Below, piece by piece: positions 17,180 through 25,426 of a stretch of DNA of 64,000 nucleotides. Source of the DNA: Paractinoplanes abujensis (GTDB lineage: Bacteria > Actinomycetota > Actinomycetes > Mycobacteriales > Micromonosporaceae); NCBI RefSeq assembly GCF_014204895.1, contig NZ_JACHMF010000001.1, positions 8,060,001 to 8,124,000 of the forward strand, given 5' to 3'. Position numbers and translations under genes: made by a program. The notes under the pieces are model-generated. The model searched no databases. It saw nothing but the letters and a program-made list of their open reading frames with translations, and was not told the origin of the DNA. The first letter of the stretch is position 1. The number at the start of each line of letters is the position of its first letter.

Positions 17180-18586
17180 ATGGCCCGTGTGCTCACTCCC
17201 CGTGCGGAAGACTTCCCCCGCTGGTATCAGGACCTGATCGCCAAGGCGCAGCTGGCCGACAACGGCCCAGTCCGCGGCACGATGGTGATCCGGCCGACCG
17301 GCTGGGCCATCTGGGAGCGCATGCAGGCCGACATGGACCTGCGGATCAAGGAAGAGGGCGTGCAGAACGCCTACTTCCCGCTGTTCATCCCCGAGAGCTA
17401 CCTGCGCCGCGAGGCCGACCACGTCGAGGGCTTCTCACCCGAGCTGGCCGTGGTCACCCACGCCGGCGGCAAACAGCTGGCCGAGCCGCTGGTCGTGCGG
17501 CCCACCAGCGAGACCGTGATCGGCGAGTTCATGGCCAAGTGGGTCGACTCGTATCGTGACCTGCCGCTGCTGCTCAACCAGTGGGCCAACGTCGTGCGGT
17601 GGGAGCTGCGCCCGCGCACGTTCCTGCGCACCACGGAGTTCCTGTGGCAGGAGGGGCACGACGCGCACGCCAGCGAGGAGCTCGCGCGCGAGCACGCCCG
17701 CAACATCCACCGGAACGTCTACCAGGCGTTCATGGAGGAGCTGCTGGCCATCCCGGTCGTGCCGGGCCGCAAGACCAAGGGTGAGCGCTTCGCCGGCGCC
17801 ACGAACACCATGACCGTCGAGGCCATGATGGGCGACACCAAGGCGCTGCAGATGGGCACCTCGCACGAGCTGGGCCAGAACTTCGCGAAGGCGTTCGACA
17901 TCACGTATTCGTCGAAGGAGGGCACGGTCGAGCACGCCTGGACCACCTCCTGGGGCACGTCGACCCGCATGGTGGGCGGCCTGATCATGGTGCACGGCGA
18001 CGACAACGGCCTGCGCCTGCCGCCCCGCCTGGCGCCGATCCAGGTGCAGATCATGGTGGTCAAGGCGGGCGAGGGCGTGGTGGAGGCCGCGAGCAAGCTC
18101 CGCGACGAGCTGAAGGGCGCGGGCGTCCGGGTCAAGCTCGACGACCGCGCCGACATCCCGTTCGGGCGCCGCGCCGTCGACGCCGAACTGCAGGGCATCC
18201 CGATCCGCATCGAGGTCGGCCCGCGCGACCTGGCCAACGGCAGCGTCACGATCGCGCGCCGGGTCGACGGCTCCAAGACCCCGACCCCCCTGGGCGACGT
18301 GCTGGGCGCGGTCACCAGCGCCCTCAAGGCCGACCAGCAGCGCCTGTACGACGAGGCGCTGGCGTTCCGCGCGGCCAACACGGTCGAGGTCAAGACGCTG
18401 GACGAGGCGATCGAGGCAGCGCAGACCGGCTGGGCCCGGGTGCCGTGGTCGGCGGTCGGTGAGGACGGCGAGAAGACCGCGAACGGCAAGGCGGTCACGG
18501 TGCGCTGCCTGACCCGCCCCGACGGCTCGATGCCCGACTCCGACGAGGAGCCCGGCCTGGTCGCCTACCTGGCCCGCTCGTACTGA
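17180..18586 (+). CDS. proS: Prolyl-tRNA synthetase (short, archaeal/eukaryote-like type)
   Basis: A 468-residue class II synthetase that charges tRNA-Pro. Class II motifs: RGTMVIRPTGWAIWERMQ (motif 1 region), VVRPTSETVIGEF, RWELRPRTFLRTTEFLWQEG (motif 2), and HGDDNGLRLPPRLAP near motif 3. The anticodon-binding domain follows (IQVQIMVVKAG). There is no YbaK editing insertion, and the length fits the ProS type 3 form rather than the ~570-residue bacterial form. The C-terminus ends in EPGLVAYLARSY; archaeal-type enzymes normally end in Tyr, as here. The stop overlaps the DUF402 start by one base. Confidence 0.95.
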   Translation: MARVLTPRAEDFPRWYQDLIAKAQLADNGPVRGTMVIRPTGWAIWERMQADMDLRIKEEGVQNAYFPLFIPESYLRREADHVEGFSPELAVVTHAGGKQLAEPLVVRPTSETVIGEFMAKWVDSYRDLPLLLNQWANVVRWELRPRTFLRTTEFLWQEGHDAHASEELAREHARNIHRNVYQAFMEELLAIPVVPGRKTKGERFAGATNTMTVEAMMGDTKALQMGTSHELGQNFAKAFDITYSSKEGTVEHAWTTSWGTSTRMVGGLIMVHGDDNGLRLPPRLAPIQVQIMVVKAGEGVVEAASKLRDELKGAGVRVKLDDRADIPFGRRAVDAELQGIPIRIEVGPRDLANGSVTIARRVDGSKTPTPLGDVLGAVTSALKADQQRLYDEALAFRAANTVEVKTLDEAIEAAQTGWARVPWSAVGEDGEKTANGKAVTVRCLTRPDGSMPDSDEEPGLVAYLARSY

Positions 18587-19242
18587 TGCGGTTCGAGCCC
18601 GGCCGGCTCATCCTGCACCGCGACACGCACCGTGGTCGTCTCGGCTTCGTCAACCCCGTACGGGTGGTCGCCGACGACGACCGCGGCCTGCTGGTCTGGC
18701 TGGCTCGCAACTCGGCGGTCGCGCTCGAGACGACCACGGACGGCCGCGGCCCGCGCGACATGCCCTCGTTCCTCGAGTGGGAGGCGGCCCCCAAGAAGGC
18801 CACCGTTGCCACCTGGCGGGGCCCGGGCGTGCTGCGTTTCTTCCCGGCCGGAGCCGACCACTCGGTCTGGTTCTTCCGCGACGACGACAACTACTTCACC
18901 AGGTACTACGTCAACCTCGAGGAACACGCCGTCCGCTGGGACGACGGCGACGTGGCCGGCTTCGACGTCGTCGACCAGGACCTCGACATCGTCGCCGACC
19001 CTGCTTTGAACTGGCAGTGGAAGGACGAGGACGAGTTCGAGGAGCGCCTGGCCCACCCCGACCTCTACTGGGTCCCCGACGAGCAGGCGGTCTGGTCCGA
19101 GGGCTTCCGCGTGATCAAGCTGATCGAGGCCGGCGACTTCCCCTTCGACGGCACCTGGACCGACTTCCACCCCGACCCGTCCTGGCCCACCCCCACGGAA
19201 CTGCCGATCGGATGGGACCGCCCGGTAGTCGCCCGTAATTGA
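18586..19242 (+). CDS. DUF402 protein
   Basis: A 218-residue protein with the DUF402 fold: FFPAGADHSVWFF, YYVNLEEHAVRWDDG and VDQDLDIVADP, which form the acidic beta-barrel core. Some DUF402 proteins are nucleoside phosphatases or RNA-associated (FomD-like), and the acidic residues D.DLD fit a metal site. The specific substrate here is unknown. Its ATG overlaps the proS stop (TGATG), so it is translationally coupled to the synthetase. Confidence 0.82.
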   Translation: MRFEPGRLILHRDTHRGRLGFVNPVRVVADDDRGLLVWLARNSAVALETTTDGRGPRDMPSFLEWEAAPKKATVATWRGPGVLRFFPAGADHSVWFFRDDDNYFTRYYVNLEEHAVRWDDGDVAGFDVVDQDLDIVADPALNWQWKDEDEFEERLAHPDLYWVPDEQAVWSEGFRVIKLIEAGDFPFDGTWTDFHPDPSWPTPTELPIGWDRPVVARN

Positions 19243-19294
19243 TCTTGATCTGACCAAAACGTGGCCCGATTGGGATCCGCCCCCGCCCGTCTGG

Positions 19295-19434
19295 CAGAAT
19301 GGTCCTCTGGTATTCGGCTCGCGTGAGGCGCCCTCTAACCCCTCTGCGTTGCCAGTCCTCGAGACAACGGCTTCCCTGTCCCCACGGGGGCGCCCTTGGA
19401 TCAACCACGCAGTCATTCAGGAGCGTAAAGAACC
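19295..19434 (+). promoter_or_regulatory. rpsP promoter and structured 5' leader
   Basis: A -10-like CAGAAT (19295-19300) precedes a leader of about 130 bases before the rpsP GTG. The leader contains an inverted repeat, GGCGCCC (19327-19333) with GGGCGCC (19388-19394), enclosing most of it. The end, ATTCAGGAGCGTAAAGAACC, carries the ribosome site. Long structured leaders are usual for autogenously controlled ribosomal protein operons; control of this one is inferred. Confidence 0.4.
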
Positions 19435-19950
19435 GTGGCCGTTAAGATCCGGCTCCTGCGGATGGGCAAGATCCGCAACCCGCAGTACCGCATCGTCGTC
19501 GCCGACTCGCGCACCAAGCGCGACGGTCGCGCCATCGAGTACGTCGGCATCTACCAGCCGAAGGAACACCCCTCGGTCATCCAGGTGAAGTCCGAGCGCG
19601 TGCAGTACTGGCTGTCGGTCGGCGCGCAGCCGAGCGAGGCCGTGCAGCGCATCCTCGAGAAGACCGGCGACTGGCAGCAGTTCAAGGGCCTCCCGGCCCC
19701 GCCGCCGCTGCTCGTCAAGGAGCAGAAGCAGAGCCGCACCGAGATCTACGAGGCCGAGGCCAAGTCGGCCGCCGGCGTGGCCGACACCCCGGCCAAGAGC
19801 ACCAAGCCGGCCAAGAAGGTCGCCGCTGCCCCGGAGGCCGCCGAGGCCAAGCCGGAGCAGACCAAGGTGGCCGACCGGGCCGAGCCCAACCGCGAGGCTG
19901 TCGCCGAGACCGCAGAGGACCCGGCCGGTGCCGGCGCCGACGCGAGCTGA
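19435..19950 (+). CDS. rpsP: 30S ribosomal protein S16
   Basis: A 171-residue protein. Residues 1-80 are S16 ([20 protein letters not shown], then [16 protein letters not shown] and [20 protein letters not shown]). Residues about 85-171 are an Ala/Glu/Lys-rich tail with [19 protein letters not shown] and [17 protein letters not shown], about twice the E. coli length (82). Long acidic/basic tails occur in actinobacterial S16. It heads the rpsP-KH-rimM-trmD-rplS operon and overlaps the next gene by 23 bases. Confidence 0.96.
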   Translation: MAVKIRLLRMGKIRNPQYRIVVADSRTKRDGRAIEYVGIYQPKEHPSVIQVKSERVQYWLSVGAQPSEAVQRILEKTGDWQQFKGLPAPPPLLVKEQKQSRTEIYEAEAKSAAGVADTPAKSTKPAKKVAAAPEAAEAKPEQTKVADRAEPNREAVAETAEDPAGAGADAS

Positions 19951-20185
19951 CGGGGCGCTCCGGCCGGCGCTGGAGCACCTCGTCAAGGGCATCGTCGACA
20001 ACCCGGACGACGTCCGGGTCCGGCTGGTCGACTCGCGCCGCGGCAAGCGGCTCGAGGTTCGCGTGCACCCGGAGGACCTGGGAACGGTCATCGGGCGCGG
20101 CGGACGCACGGCCAAGGCCCTGCGGCAGGTCATCGGGTCGATCGGTGGGCGCGGCATCCGCGTCGACATCGTCGACGCGTACTGA
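19928..20185 (+). CDS. khpA: KH-domain RNA-binding protein (KhpA)
   Basis: An 85-residue single KH domain with the GXXG loop in [17 protein letters not shown] and the strand [20 protein letters not shown]. KhpA proteins bind RNA, often as a pair with KhpB/Jag, and sit between rpsP and rimM throughout Gram-positives. The GTG start lies within the end of rpsP, which implies translational coupling. Confidence 0.93.
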   Translation: MPAPTRADGALRPALEHLVKGIVDNPDDVRVRLVDSRRGKRLEVRVHPEDLGTVIGRGGRTAKALRQVIGSIGGRGIRVDIVDAY

Positions 20186-20230
20186 TCCGAGCTTCCGAAA
20201 CGGCTTCGCCGTACTGCAAAGGAAGTTTGA

Positions 20231-20794
20231 GTGCTCTTAGTAGTCGGCCAGATCGGTAAGCCGCACGGCATCCGGGGCGAGGTCTCGGTGGTCGTGCGGA
20301 CCGACGAACCGGAAGAACGTTTCGTCCCCGGGTCGGTGTTCGTGACGGAGGTCCCTCGGGTCCGCCGCGTGAGCACCGGCCCGGCGGCCGCTCCGGGGGT
20401 TCGTTTCGAGGTGCCGAAGCAGCTCACGCTCGAGGCCATCCGCTGGCATCAGGGCCGGGGGATCGCGCAGTTCGCGGACATTTACGACCGCAACCTCGCC
20501 GAGGCCCTGCGCGGCGTGTTTCTGCAGGTCGACAGCGGTTCCTTGGCGCCGCCGGACGATCCCGACGAGTTCCACGACCACCAGCTGGTCGGTCTGCGGG
20601 TCGAGTCGGCCGACGGCACCGTGCACGGGACGGTCGAGCGCATCGAGCACGCACCGGCCTCGGATCTGATCGTGCTCAGCAAGGCCGGTGGCGGCCGGGC
20701 GCTGATCCCCTTCGTCACGGCGATCGTGCCGACCGTTGATCTCGCGGGCGGCCGTGTGGTGGTCGATCTGCCCGAGGGTCTGCTGGATCTCTAG
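20231..20794 (+). CDS. rimM: Ribosome maturation factor RimM
   Basis: A 187-residue protein needed for 30S head assembly and binding S19. The N-terminal RimM barrel is VVGQIGKPHGIRGEVSVVVR and the C-terminal PRC-like barrel includes HDHQLVGLRVESADG, DLIVLSKAGGGRALIPFV and VVVDLPEGLLDL. GTG 20231 has AAGGAAG upstream. It abuts trmD, with no gap. Confidence 0.95.
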   Translation: MLLVVGQIGKPHGIRGEVSVVVRTDEPEERFVPGSVFVTEVPRVRRVSTGPAAAPGVRFEVPKQLTLEAIRWHQGRGIAQFADIYDRNLAEALRGVFLQVDSGSLAPPDDPDEFHDHQLVGLRVESADGTVHGTVERIEHAPASDLIVLSKAGGGRALIPFVTAIVPTVDLAGGRVVVDLPEGLLDL

Positions 20795-21553
20795 ATGCGC
20801 GTCGACATCATCTCGATCTTCCCTGACTACTTCGCCCCGCTCGAGCTGTCGCTGATCGGCAAGGCGCGCACGACCGGGCTGCTCGACCTGTCCGTGCACG
20901 ATCTGCGCACCTGGACGTCGGACGTGCATCGGACCGTCGACGACACCCCGTACGGGGGCGGGCCGGGCATGGTGATGCGGCCCGAGCCGTGGGGGCAGGC
21001 GCTGGACGCGGTGGGTCCGGGCACGCTGGTGGTGCCGTCGCCCGTGGGCAAGCCGTTCACGCAGGCCGACGCGTACGAACTGGCCGCTCAGCAGCATCTG
21101 ATCTTCGCCTGCGGCCGGTACGAGGGCATCGACCAGCGGGTGATCGACGACGCGGCGTCCCGGATGCCCGTGCGTGAGGTCTCGCTGGGCGACTACGTGC
21201 TGTTCGGCGGCGAGGTCGCGGTCATCGTGATCATGGAGGCGATCACCCGGCTGCTGCCCGGCGTGCTGGGTAACGCGGATTCGCTGACCGAGGAGTCGCA
21301 CGCGGCCGGACTGCTGGAGGCGCCCGTCTACACGAAGCCGGCCTCGTGGCGTGGGCGGGACGTCCCGGACATTCTGCGCTCCGGTGACCACGGCCGGATC
21401 GCCCGGTGGCGGCGCGACCAGAGCCTTTCTCGTACGGCGTCCCGGCGGCCCGACATGATGGCGGCGTACCCGCCCGAGCATTTGGACAAAGCGGACAGGA
21501 AGGCCCTCGACGAGGGTGGATTTCAGATCACGCCTCCCTCTGTGGCAAAGTAG
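20795..21553 (+). CDS. trmD: tRNA (guanine-37-N1)-methyltransferase TrmD
   Basis: A 252-residue SPOUT methyltransferase that modifies G37 of tRNAs with SAM. Characteristic motifs: [37 protein letters not shown], and the trefoil-knot SAM site [15 protein letters not shown]. The end [19 protein letters not shown] is also diagnostic. It follows rimM without spacing, so the two are co-expressed. Confidence 0.97.
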   Translation: MRVDIISIFPDYFAPLELSLIGKARTTGLLDLSVHDLRTWTSDVHRTVDDTPYGGGPGMVMRPEPWGQALDAVGPGTLVVPSPVGKPFTQADAYELAAQQHLIFACGRYEGIDQRVIDDAASRMPVREVSLGDYVLFGGEVAVIVIMEAITRLLPGVLGNADSLTEESHAAGLLEAPVYTKPASWRGRDVPDILRSGDHGRIARWRRDQSLSRTASRRPDMMAAYPPEHLDKADRKALDEGGFQITPPSVAK

Positions 21554-21681
21554 GGAGGTTGCCGATTTCGTCCCACGCCGTGGAGCGGAGTCGAGGATCT
21601 TCTGAACGTTTCCGAAGATCAGAATTACCCCTGTGCGCATCGAACTCCCGGTGCGCCTTTGAGTACGACGAGGATGCAGCG

Positions 21682-22038
21682 ATGAACACGCTGGACGCTC
21701 TCGACGCCCAGTCGCAGCGCACCGACATTCCCGCCTTCCGGGCCGGCGACACCGTCAAGGTGCACGCCCGAGTCGTCGAAGGCAACCGTTCCCGCGTCCA
21801 GGTCTTCCAGGGCGTCGTGATCGGCCGCCAGGGCGCCGGTCTGCGCGAGACCTTCAAGGTTCGCAAGATCAGCTTCGGCGTCGGTGTCGAGCGGACCTAC
21901 CCGCTCAACAGCCCGGCGATCGACAAGATCGAGGTCGTGAGCCGCGGTGACGTCCGCCGCGCCAAGCTCTACTACCTGCGCGAGCTCCGCGGCAAGAAGG
22001 CCAAGATCAAGGAGCTGCGGGAGAAGCAGACCGTCTGA
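21682..22038 (+). CDS. rplS: 50S ribosomal protein L19
   Basis: A 118-residue protein at the 30S-50S interface. [20 protein letters not shown] and [16 protein letters not shown] are family-defining, followed by [17 protein letters not shown] and [16 protein letters not shown] took ATG 21682 with GAGG upstream; the open frame extends back to 21406 but that part overlaps trmD and is not conserved. A strong hairpin follows at 22108-22159. Confidence 0.97.
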   Translation: MNTLDALDAQSQRTDIPAFRAGDTVKVHARVVEGNRSRVQVFQGVVIGRQGAGLRETFKVRKISFGVGVERTYPLNSPAIDKIEVVSRGDVRRAKLYYLRELRGKKAKIKELREKQTV

Positions 22039-22065
22039 TCGTCATCGATCCGAGCACACTCGCAC

Positions 22066-22071
22066 TACTCT
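22066..22071 (+). promoter_or_regulatory. Candidate -10 element between rplS and lepB
   Basis: TACTCT lies 6 bases before a GTG at 22078 that opens a 25-codon frame, the spacing seen before leaderless genes in this window. No good -35 is visible. Confidence 0.3.
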
Positions 22072-22077
22072 TGCCGT

Positions 22078-22155
22078 GTGCCGGATGGGATCAGTGTGAA
22101 CCCTTCCAGCACTACCGCCCGTAAGTCCCCGCGAGGGGAAATACTCGGGCGGTAG
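22078..22155 (+). other. Possible leaderless 25-codon leader ORF before lepB
   Basis: GTG 22078 to TAG 22155 encodes 25 residues (it begins VPDGISVNPSSTTARKSP). Its 3' half is the left arm and loop of the hairpin at 22108-22159, so translation would compete with folding of that structure. It could be an attenuator peptide for lepB or chance; no homology is recognised. Confidence 0.25.
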
Positions 22156-22159
22156 TGCT
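22108..22159 (+). terminator. Two-tier hairpin downstream of rplS
   Basis: A perfect 14-bp inverted repeat, AGCACTACCGCCCG (22108-22121) with CGGGCGGTAGTGCT (22146-22159), encloses a second hairpin CCCC-GCGA-GGGG (22127-22138). There is no T-run after it. It probably ends or attenuates the rpsP-rplS transcript ahead of lepB. Confidence 0.55.
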
Positions 22160-22203
22160 GTATCCGGGGTAGTTCGGCCGGTCGGCGGCGGGAGATGCGA
22201 AGC

Positions 22204-23091
22204 GTGGAACCGATGGAGGGCTACGGCCCGGCTTCTCGGCGGCGACGGGGACTGGTCCGGCGCAAAGAGATGCCACTCTGGCAAGAGCTGCCGCTGCTGC
22301 TGGTGGTCGCCTTCTGCCTGGCCGTCCTGATCCGGACCTTCCTGGTGCAGGCGTTCTACATCCCCAGCGGGTCGATGGAGAACACGCTGCTCGTCAAGGA
22401 CAGGGTGCTGGTCAACAAGGTCATCTACGACATGCGCGACCCCGTCCGCGGCGAGATCGTGGTGTTCCGCGGCGACGAGAACTGGACCCCCGAGGTCAGC
22501 GAGCCGGTCAGCAACACGTTCGCGGCGAAGCTCGGCCGCACGATCGGCGACCTCGTCGGCGTCAGCCGCCCGGGGGAACGCGACTTCATCAAACGGGTGA
22601 TCGGCCTGCCGGGCGACAAGGTCGCCTGCTGCGACGCCAAGGGGCGGATCACCGTCAACGGCGTCGGCATGGACGAGCCGTACATCGCCGACGGTTTCAA
22701 CTCCGACCTCAACCAGCCGCCCAACCCGAACCAGTGCACCAGCCGGCGCTTCAACGAGGTGATCGTCCCGGAGGGTGAGATGTTCGTCATGGGCGATCAC
22801 CGCCAGGTTTCGCAGGATGCGCGATGCCAGGGCCCCGTGCCGATCAGCAACGCCATCGGGCGGGCCTTCGTCATCGTCTGGCCGAGCAATCGGTTCACCA
22901 GCCTCTCGGTGCCGGACGTATGGAAGGCGTACGCCGCCGACCATCCGACCGCGGCCGCCCCGGCGCTCGAGCCGGTGCGCGAGCAGAGCCCCGCGACCGA
23001 GGTGTTCGCCCTCCCGTTTCTGTTAAGTGCGGCGTTATCCGCGCGTTCCGGACTGCCGTTCCGGACCCGGCGACGTAGGCTCCCCTCGTGA
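22204..23091 (+). CDS. lepB: Signal peptidase I, first of a tandem pair
   Basis: A 295-residue membrane serine protease that removes Sec/Tat signal peptides on the outer face. One N-terminal membrane helix (ELPLLLVVAFCLAVLI), catalytic Ser in FYIPSGSMENTL, catalytic Lys in RDFIKRVIGLPGD and box E in EMFVMGDHR. A long insert between the Ser and Lys regions and a C-terminal hydrophobic tail distinguish it from the second copy. GTG 22204 is preferred for GGGAGA 9 bases upstream; ATG 22195 and 22213 are alternatives. Its stop overlaps the next start by four bases. Confidence 0.92.
   Translation: MEPMEGYGPASRRRRGLVRRKEMPLWQELPLLLVVAFCLAVLIRTFLVQAFYIPSGSMENTLLVKDRVLVNKVIYDMRDPVRGEIVVFRGDENWTPEVSEPVSNTFAAKLGRTIGDLVGVSRPGERDFIKRVIGLPGDKVACCDAKGRITVNGVGMDEPYIADGFNSDLNQPPNPNQCTSRRFNEVIVPEGEMFVMGDHRQVSQDARCQGPVPISNAIGRAFVIVWPSNRFTSLSVPDVWKAYAADHPTAAAPALEPVREQSPATEVFALPFLLSAALSARSGLPFRTRRRRLPS
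23076..23081 (+). promoter_or_regulatory. -10-like hexamer inside the end of the first lepB
   Basis: TAGGCT lies 6 bases before GTG 23088 with no ribosome site between. The second lepB may therefore have its own leaderless promoter besides readthrough. Confidence 0.35.
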
Positions 23092-23729
23092 TTGACGAGC
23101 AGACCGAGAAGCGCAAGAGTTCCTTCTGGCGCGAGCTACCGATCCTGCTGGGCGTGGCGGTTCTGGTCGCCGTGCTGGTGCGCGCTTTCGTGCTGCAGAC
23201 GTTCTACATCCCGTCGCCGTCCATGGAGCACACGCTCAACGTGCTCGACCGGGTGCTCGTCAACAAGCTGGTCTACGACTTCCGCGAGCCCCGCCGCGGC
23301 GAGATCATCGTCTTCGAGGCGCCGTCGCAGTGGCAGTCGGGCGCCGACGGCGAAGACTTCATCAAGCGCATCATCGGCGTTCCGGGCGACCAGATCTCTT
23401 TCAAGGCGTCCGAGAACAAGCTGAGGATCAACGGTGTGCTGCTCGACGAGCCGTACATCTTCAAGAACGAGGCCGGCGAGCAGGACGCGCCCGCCGATGA
23501 GGACTTCGACGTCACGGTTCCGCCCGACCGCCTGTGGGTGATGGGCGACCACCGTTCGGCCTCGGGCGACTCGCTCGAGCACTACCAGGACAGCGACAAG
23601 AACGTCATGGAGGCGACGATCCCCGAGGACTCGATCGTCGGCCGCGCGTTCACCGTGTTCTGGCCGGTCGGGCGGGCCACCTGGCTCTCGGTGCCGGACG
23701 GCTTCAGCGCGATCCCCGATCCCAAGTAA
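23088..23729 (+). CDS. lepB: Signal peptidase I, second copy
   Basis: A 213-residue S26A signal peptidase. One N-terminal membrane helix (ELPILLGVAVLVAVLVRAF), catalytic Ser in FYIPSPSMEHTL, catalytic Lys in EDFIKRIIGVPGD, and VMGDHRSASGDS. It is shorter than its neighbour and close in sequence around the active site, so the pair looks like a tandem duplication that has diverged. Actinomycetes often carry several signal peptidases at this locus. Confidence 0.94.
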   Translation: MIDEQTEKRKSSFWRELPILLGVAVLVAVLVRAFVLQTFYIPSPSMEHTLNVLDRVLVNKLVYDFREPRRGEIIVFEAPSQWQSGADGEDFIKRIIGVPGDQISFKASENKLRINGVLLDEPYIFKNEAGEQDAPADEDFDVTVPPDRLWVMGDHRSASGDSLEHYQDSDKNVMEATIPEDSIVGRAFTVFWPVGRATWLSVPDGFSAIPDPK

Positions 23730-23760
23730 CACCCGCTCGTAAGATCCACCTCGGGCGCAA

Positions 23761-23766
23761 TAGGCT
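23761..23766 (+). promoter_or_regulatory. -10 element of probable leaderless Nudix mRNA
   Basis: TAGGCT lies 7 bases before GTG 23774, with no Shine-Dalgarno. It also decides that start, since the frame stays open far upstream through lepB. Confidence 0.45.
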
Positions 23767-23773
23767 TGAGCAC

Positions 23774-24220
23774 GTGACCGTTGTCCAACGCCGCGCCGCC
23801 CGTGTGCTGCTCGTCGACTCGGCCGGCCGGGCCCTGCTGCTCTACGGCGGCGATCCGGCCCGGCCCGGCACAAGTTGGTGGTTCACCCCCGGCGGCGGGC
23901 TGGAAAGCGACGAGACGCCCGCTGAGGGCGCCGCCCGCGAGCTCTTCGAGGAGATCGGCTTGCGGGTCGATCCGGTCGAGCTGGGCGAGCCGGTCTTCCG
24001 CCACGTCGCCGAGTTCAGCTACGACGCCCGCGACTATCGCCAGGAGCAGGATTTCTTCGTCCTGCGGGTGCCCGCGTGGCAGGTCGACACGGCGGGCATG
24101 GACGCCGAGGAGAAGGCGACCATCACCGCGCACCGTTGGTGGTCGGCCGACGAGATCGAGGCCAGCTCCGAGTCGATCTTCCCGGTCGAGCTGCCCGAGT
24201 TGTTGCGGCAGGTCCCCTGA
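23774..24220 (+). CDS. Nudix hydrolase
   Basis: A 148-residue protein with a complete Nudix box, GGGLESDETPAEGAARELFE followed by EIGL, which binds the metal that cleaves X-linked nucleoside diphosphates. WWFTPGGG precedes it and a C-terminal helix PVELPELLRQVP ends it. The substrate is not evident; it may be housecleaning of oxidised or modified nucleotides. Its TGA shares a base with the rnhB ATG, so the two are coupled. Confidence 0.87.
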   Translation: MTVVQRRAARVLLVDSAGRALLLYGGDPARPGTSWWFTPGGGLESDETPAEGAARELFEEIGLRVDPVELGEPVFRHVAEFSYDARDYRQEQDFFVLRVPAWQVDTAGMDAEEKATITAHRWWSADEIEASSESIFPVELPELLRQVP

Positions 24221-25053
24221 TGCTGGCCCCGCCCCGCACAGTGGTCCGCCGCGAAGGCGGCCTCTACGCGCTCGAACGTGCCCTGCAGCGCCGCGGCTTC
24301 CGGCAGGTGGCCGGGGCCGACGAGGCCGGTCGGGGCGCCTGCGCCGGTCCGCTCGTGGCCGCGGCGGCCGTGCTGCCCGAGGGCAAACGCGGCGAGATCG
24401 ACGAGCTGGCCGATTCCAAACTGCTCACGCCGGCCGCCCGCGAGCGCGTCTACGAGCAGGTGGTCGAGCGCGCGCTGGCCTGGTCGGTGGTGATCGTGCC
24501 GGCCACCGAGGTCGACGCGCGCGGCCTGCACGTGTGCAATCTGGCCGCCATGCGCCGGGCGCTCGCGTCGCTGACCACCCGGCCGGAATACGTGCTGACC
24601 GACGGGTTCCCGGTCGACGGCCTGGGCGTGCCCGGCCTGGCGGTGTGGAAGGGCGACCGCGTCGCCGCCTGCGTGGCCGCGGCCAGCGTGCTGGCCAAGG
24701 TCACCCGGGACCGGATCATGGTGGAGATGCACGACCAGTTCCCGGCGTACGGGTTCGCTGTGCACAAGGGTTACATCACCGACGAGCACAGCGCCGCGCT
24801 CAAGCAGCACGGGCCCTGCGCCGAGCACCGGTTCTCGTACGTGAACGTGGCAGCCGCCTCCGGACGGGGTAATCGCCCGCCGCGGGCCCGCCGCCCCGTG
24901 CCGGCCCAGCCAGTACTCTTTGATGCATCCGACACCACGTCCCTCGTGCTTCCGGAGACCCCTGGGAGTACCGTCGGCGTGGCGTCGGGCGACCAGCCTC
25001 AGCCGTCGCCGTCGGTGGGGGAAGATGAGGCCATGGAGGGCGAGAAGCGATGA
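24220..25053 (+). CDS. rnhB: Ribonuclease HII
   Basis: A 277-residue enzyme that cuts RNA in RNA-DNA hybrids and removes misincorporated ribonucleotides. The DEXGRG-type active site is VAGADEAGRGACAGPL (Asp and Glu). Further catalytic acids lie in YVLTDGFPVDG and in the KVTRDRIMVEMH region, followed by YGFAVHKGYITDEHSAAL. About 55 residues of low-complexity tail (RPPRARRPVPAQPVLFDASD) extend beyond the E. coli length (198). ATG 24220 overlaps the Nudix stop. The end overlaps the DUF2469 gene. Confidence 0.95.
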   Translation: MLAPPRTVVRREGGLYALERALQRRGFRQVAGADEAGRGACAGPLVAAAAVLPEGKRGEIDELADSKLLTPAARERVYEQVVERALAWSVVIVPATEVDARGLHVCNLAAMRRALASLTTRPEYVLTDGFPVDGLGVPGLAVWKGDRVAACVAAASVLAKVTRDRIMVEMHDQFPAYGFAVHKGYITDEHSAALKQHGPCAEHRFSYVNVAAASGRGNRPPRARRPVPAQPVLFDASDTTSLVLPETPGSTVGVASGDQPQPSPSVGEDEAMEGEKR

Positions 25054-25376
25054 GCGCAGAGGATCTCGAGAAGTACGAGACCGAGATGGAGCTGCAGCTC
25101 TACCGGGAGTACCGCGACATCGTCCGCCAGTTCTCCTACGTGGTGGAGACGGAGCGCCGGTTCTACCTGGCCAATCAGGTCGACCTGCACGTGCGCAACT
25201 CCGACGGCGAGGTGTATTTCGAGGTCGAGATGCACGACGCCTGGGTCTGGGACATGTATCGCCCGGCCCGTTTCGTGAAAAACGTTCGGGTCATGACGTT
25301 CAAGGACGTGAACGTCGAGGAGCTCGAGAAGCCGGACATCTCCCTGCCGGACGAGCCCGGCTTCGGCGGCAGCTGA
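25050..25376 (+). CDS. DUF2469 protein
   Basis: A 108-residue acidic protein: MSAEDLEKYETEMELQLYRE, then DIVRQFSYVVETERRFYLAN, VYFEVEMHDAWVWDMYRPAR, and VKNVRVMTFKDVNVEEL. It is conserved beside rnhB throughout actinobacteria. The function is unknown; the gene's overlap with rnhB (ATGAG at 25050) and its constancy there argue for a linked housekeeping role. Confidence 0.92.
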   Translation: MSAEDLEKYETEMELQLYREYRDIVRQFSYVVETERRFYLANQVDLHVRNSDGEVYFEVEMHDAWVWDMYRPARFVKNVRVMTFKDVNVEELEKPDISLPDEPGFGGS

Positions 25377-25377
25377 G

Positions 25378-25386
25378 TTATCCACA
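25378..25386 (+). promoter_or_regulatory. Perfect DnaA-box sequence
   Basis: TTATCCACA, the E. coli consensus DnaA box, lies immediately after the DUF2469 stop, in the 50-base gap before the M23 gene. It sits at the left edge of the block that seems inverted. DnaA binding is not shown. Confidence 0.4.
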
Positions 25387-25426
25387 GGGCCGTTTTCCGC
25401 GGTCCTGATGCGGCAGATTCCTCGGC

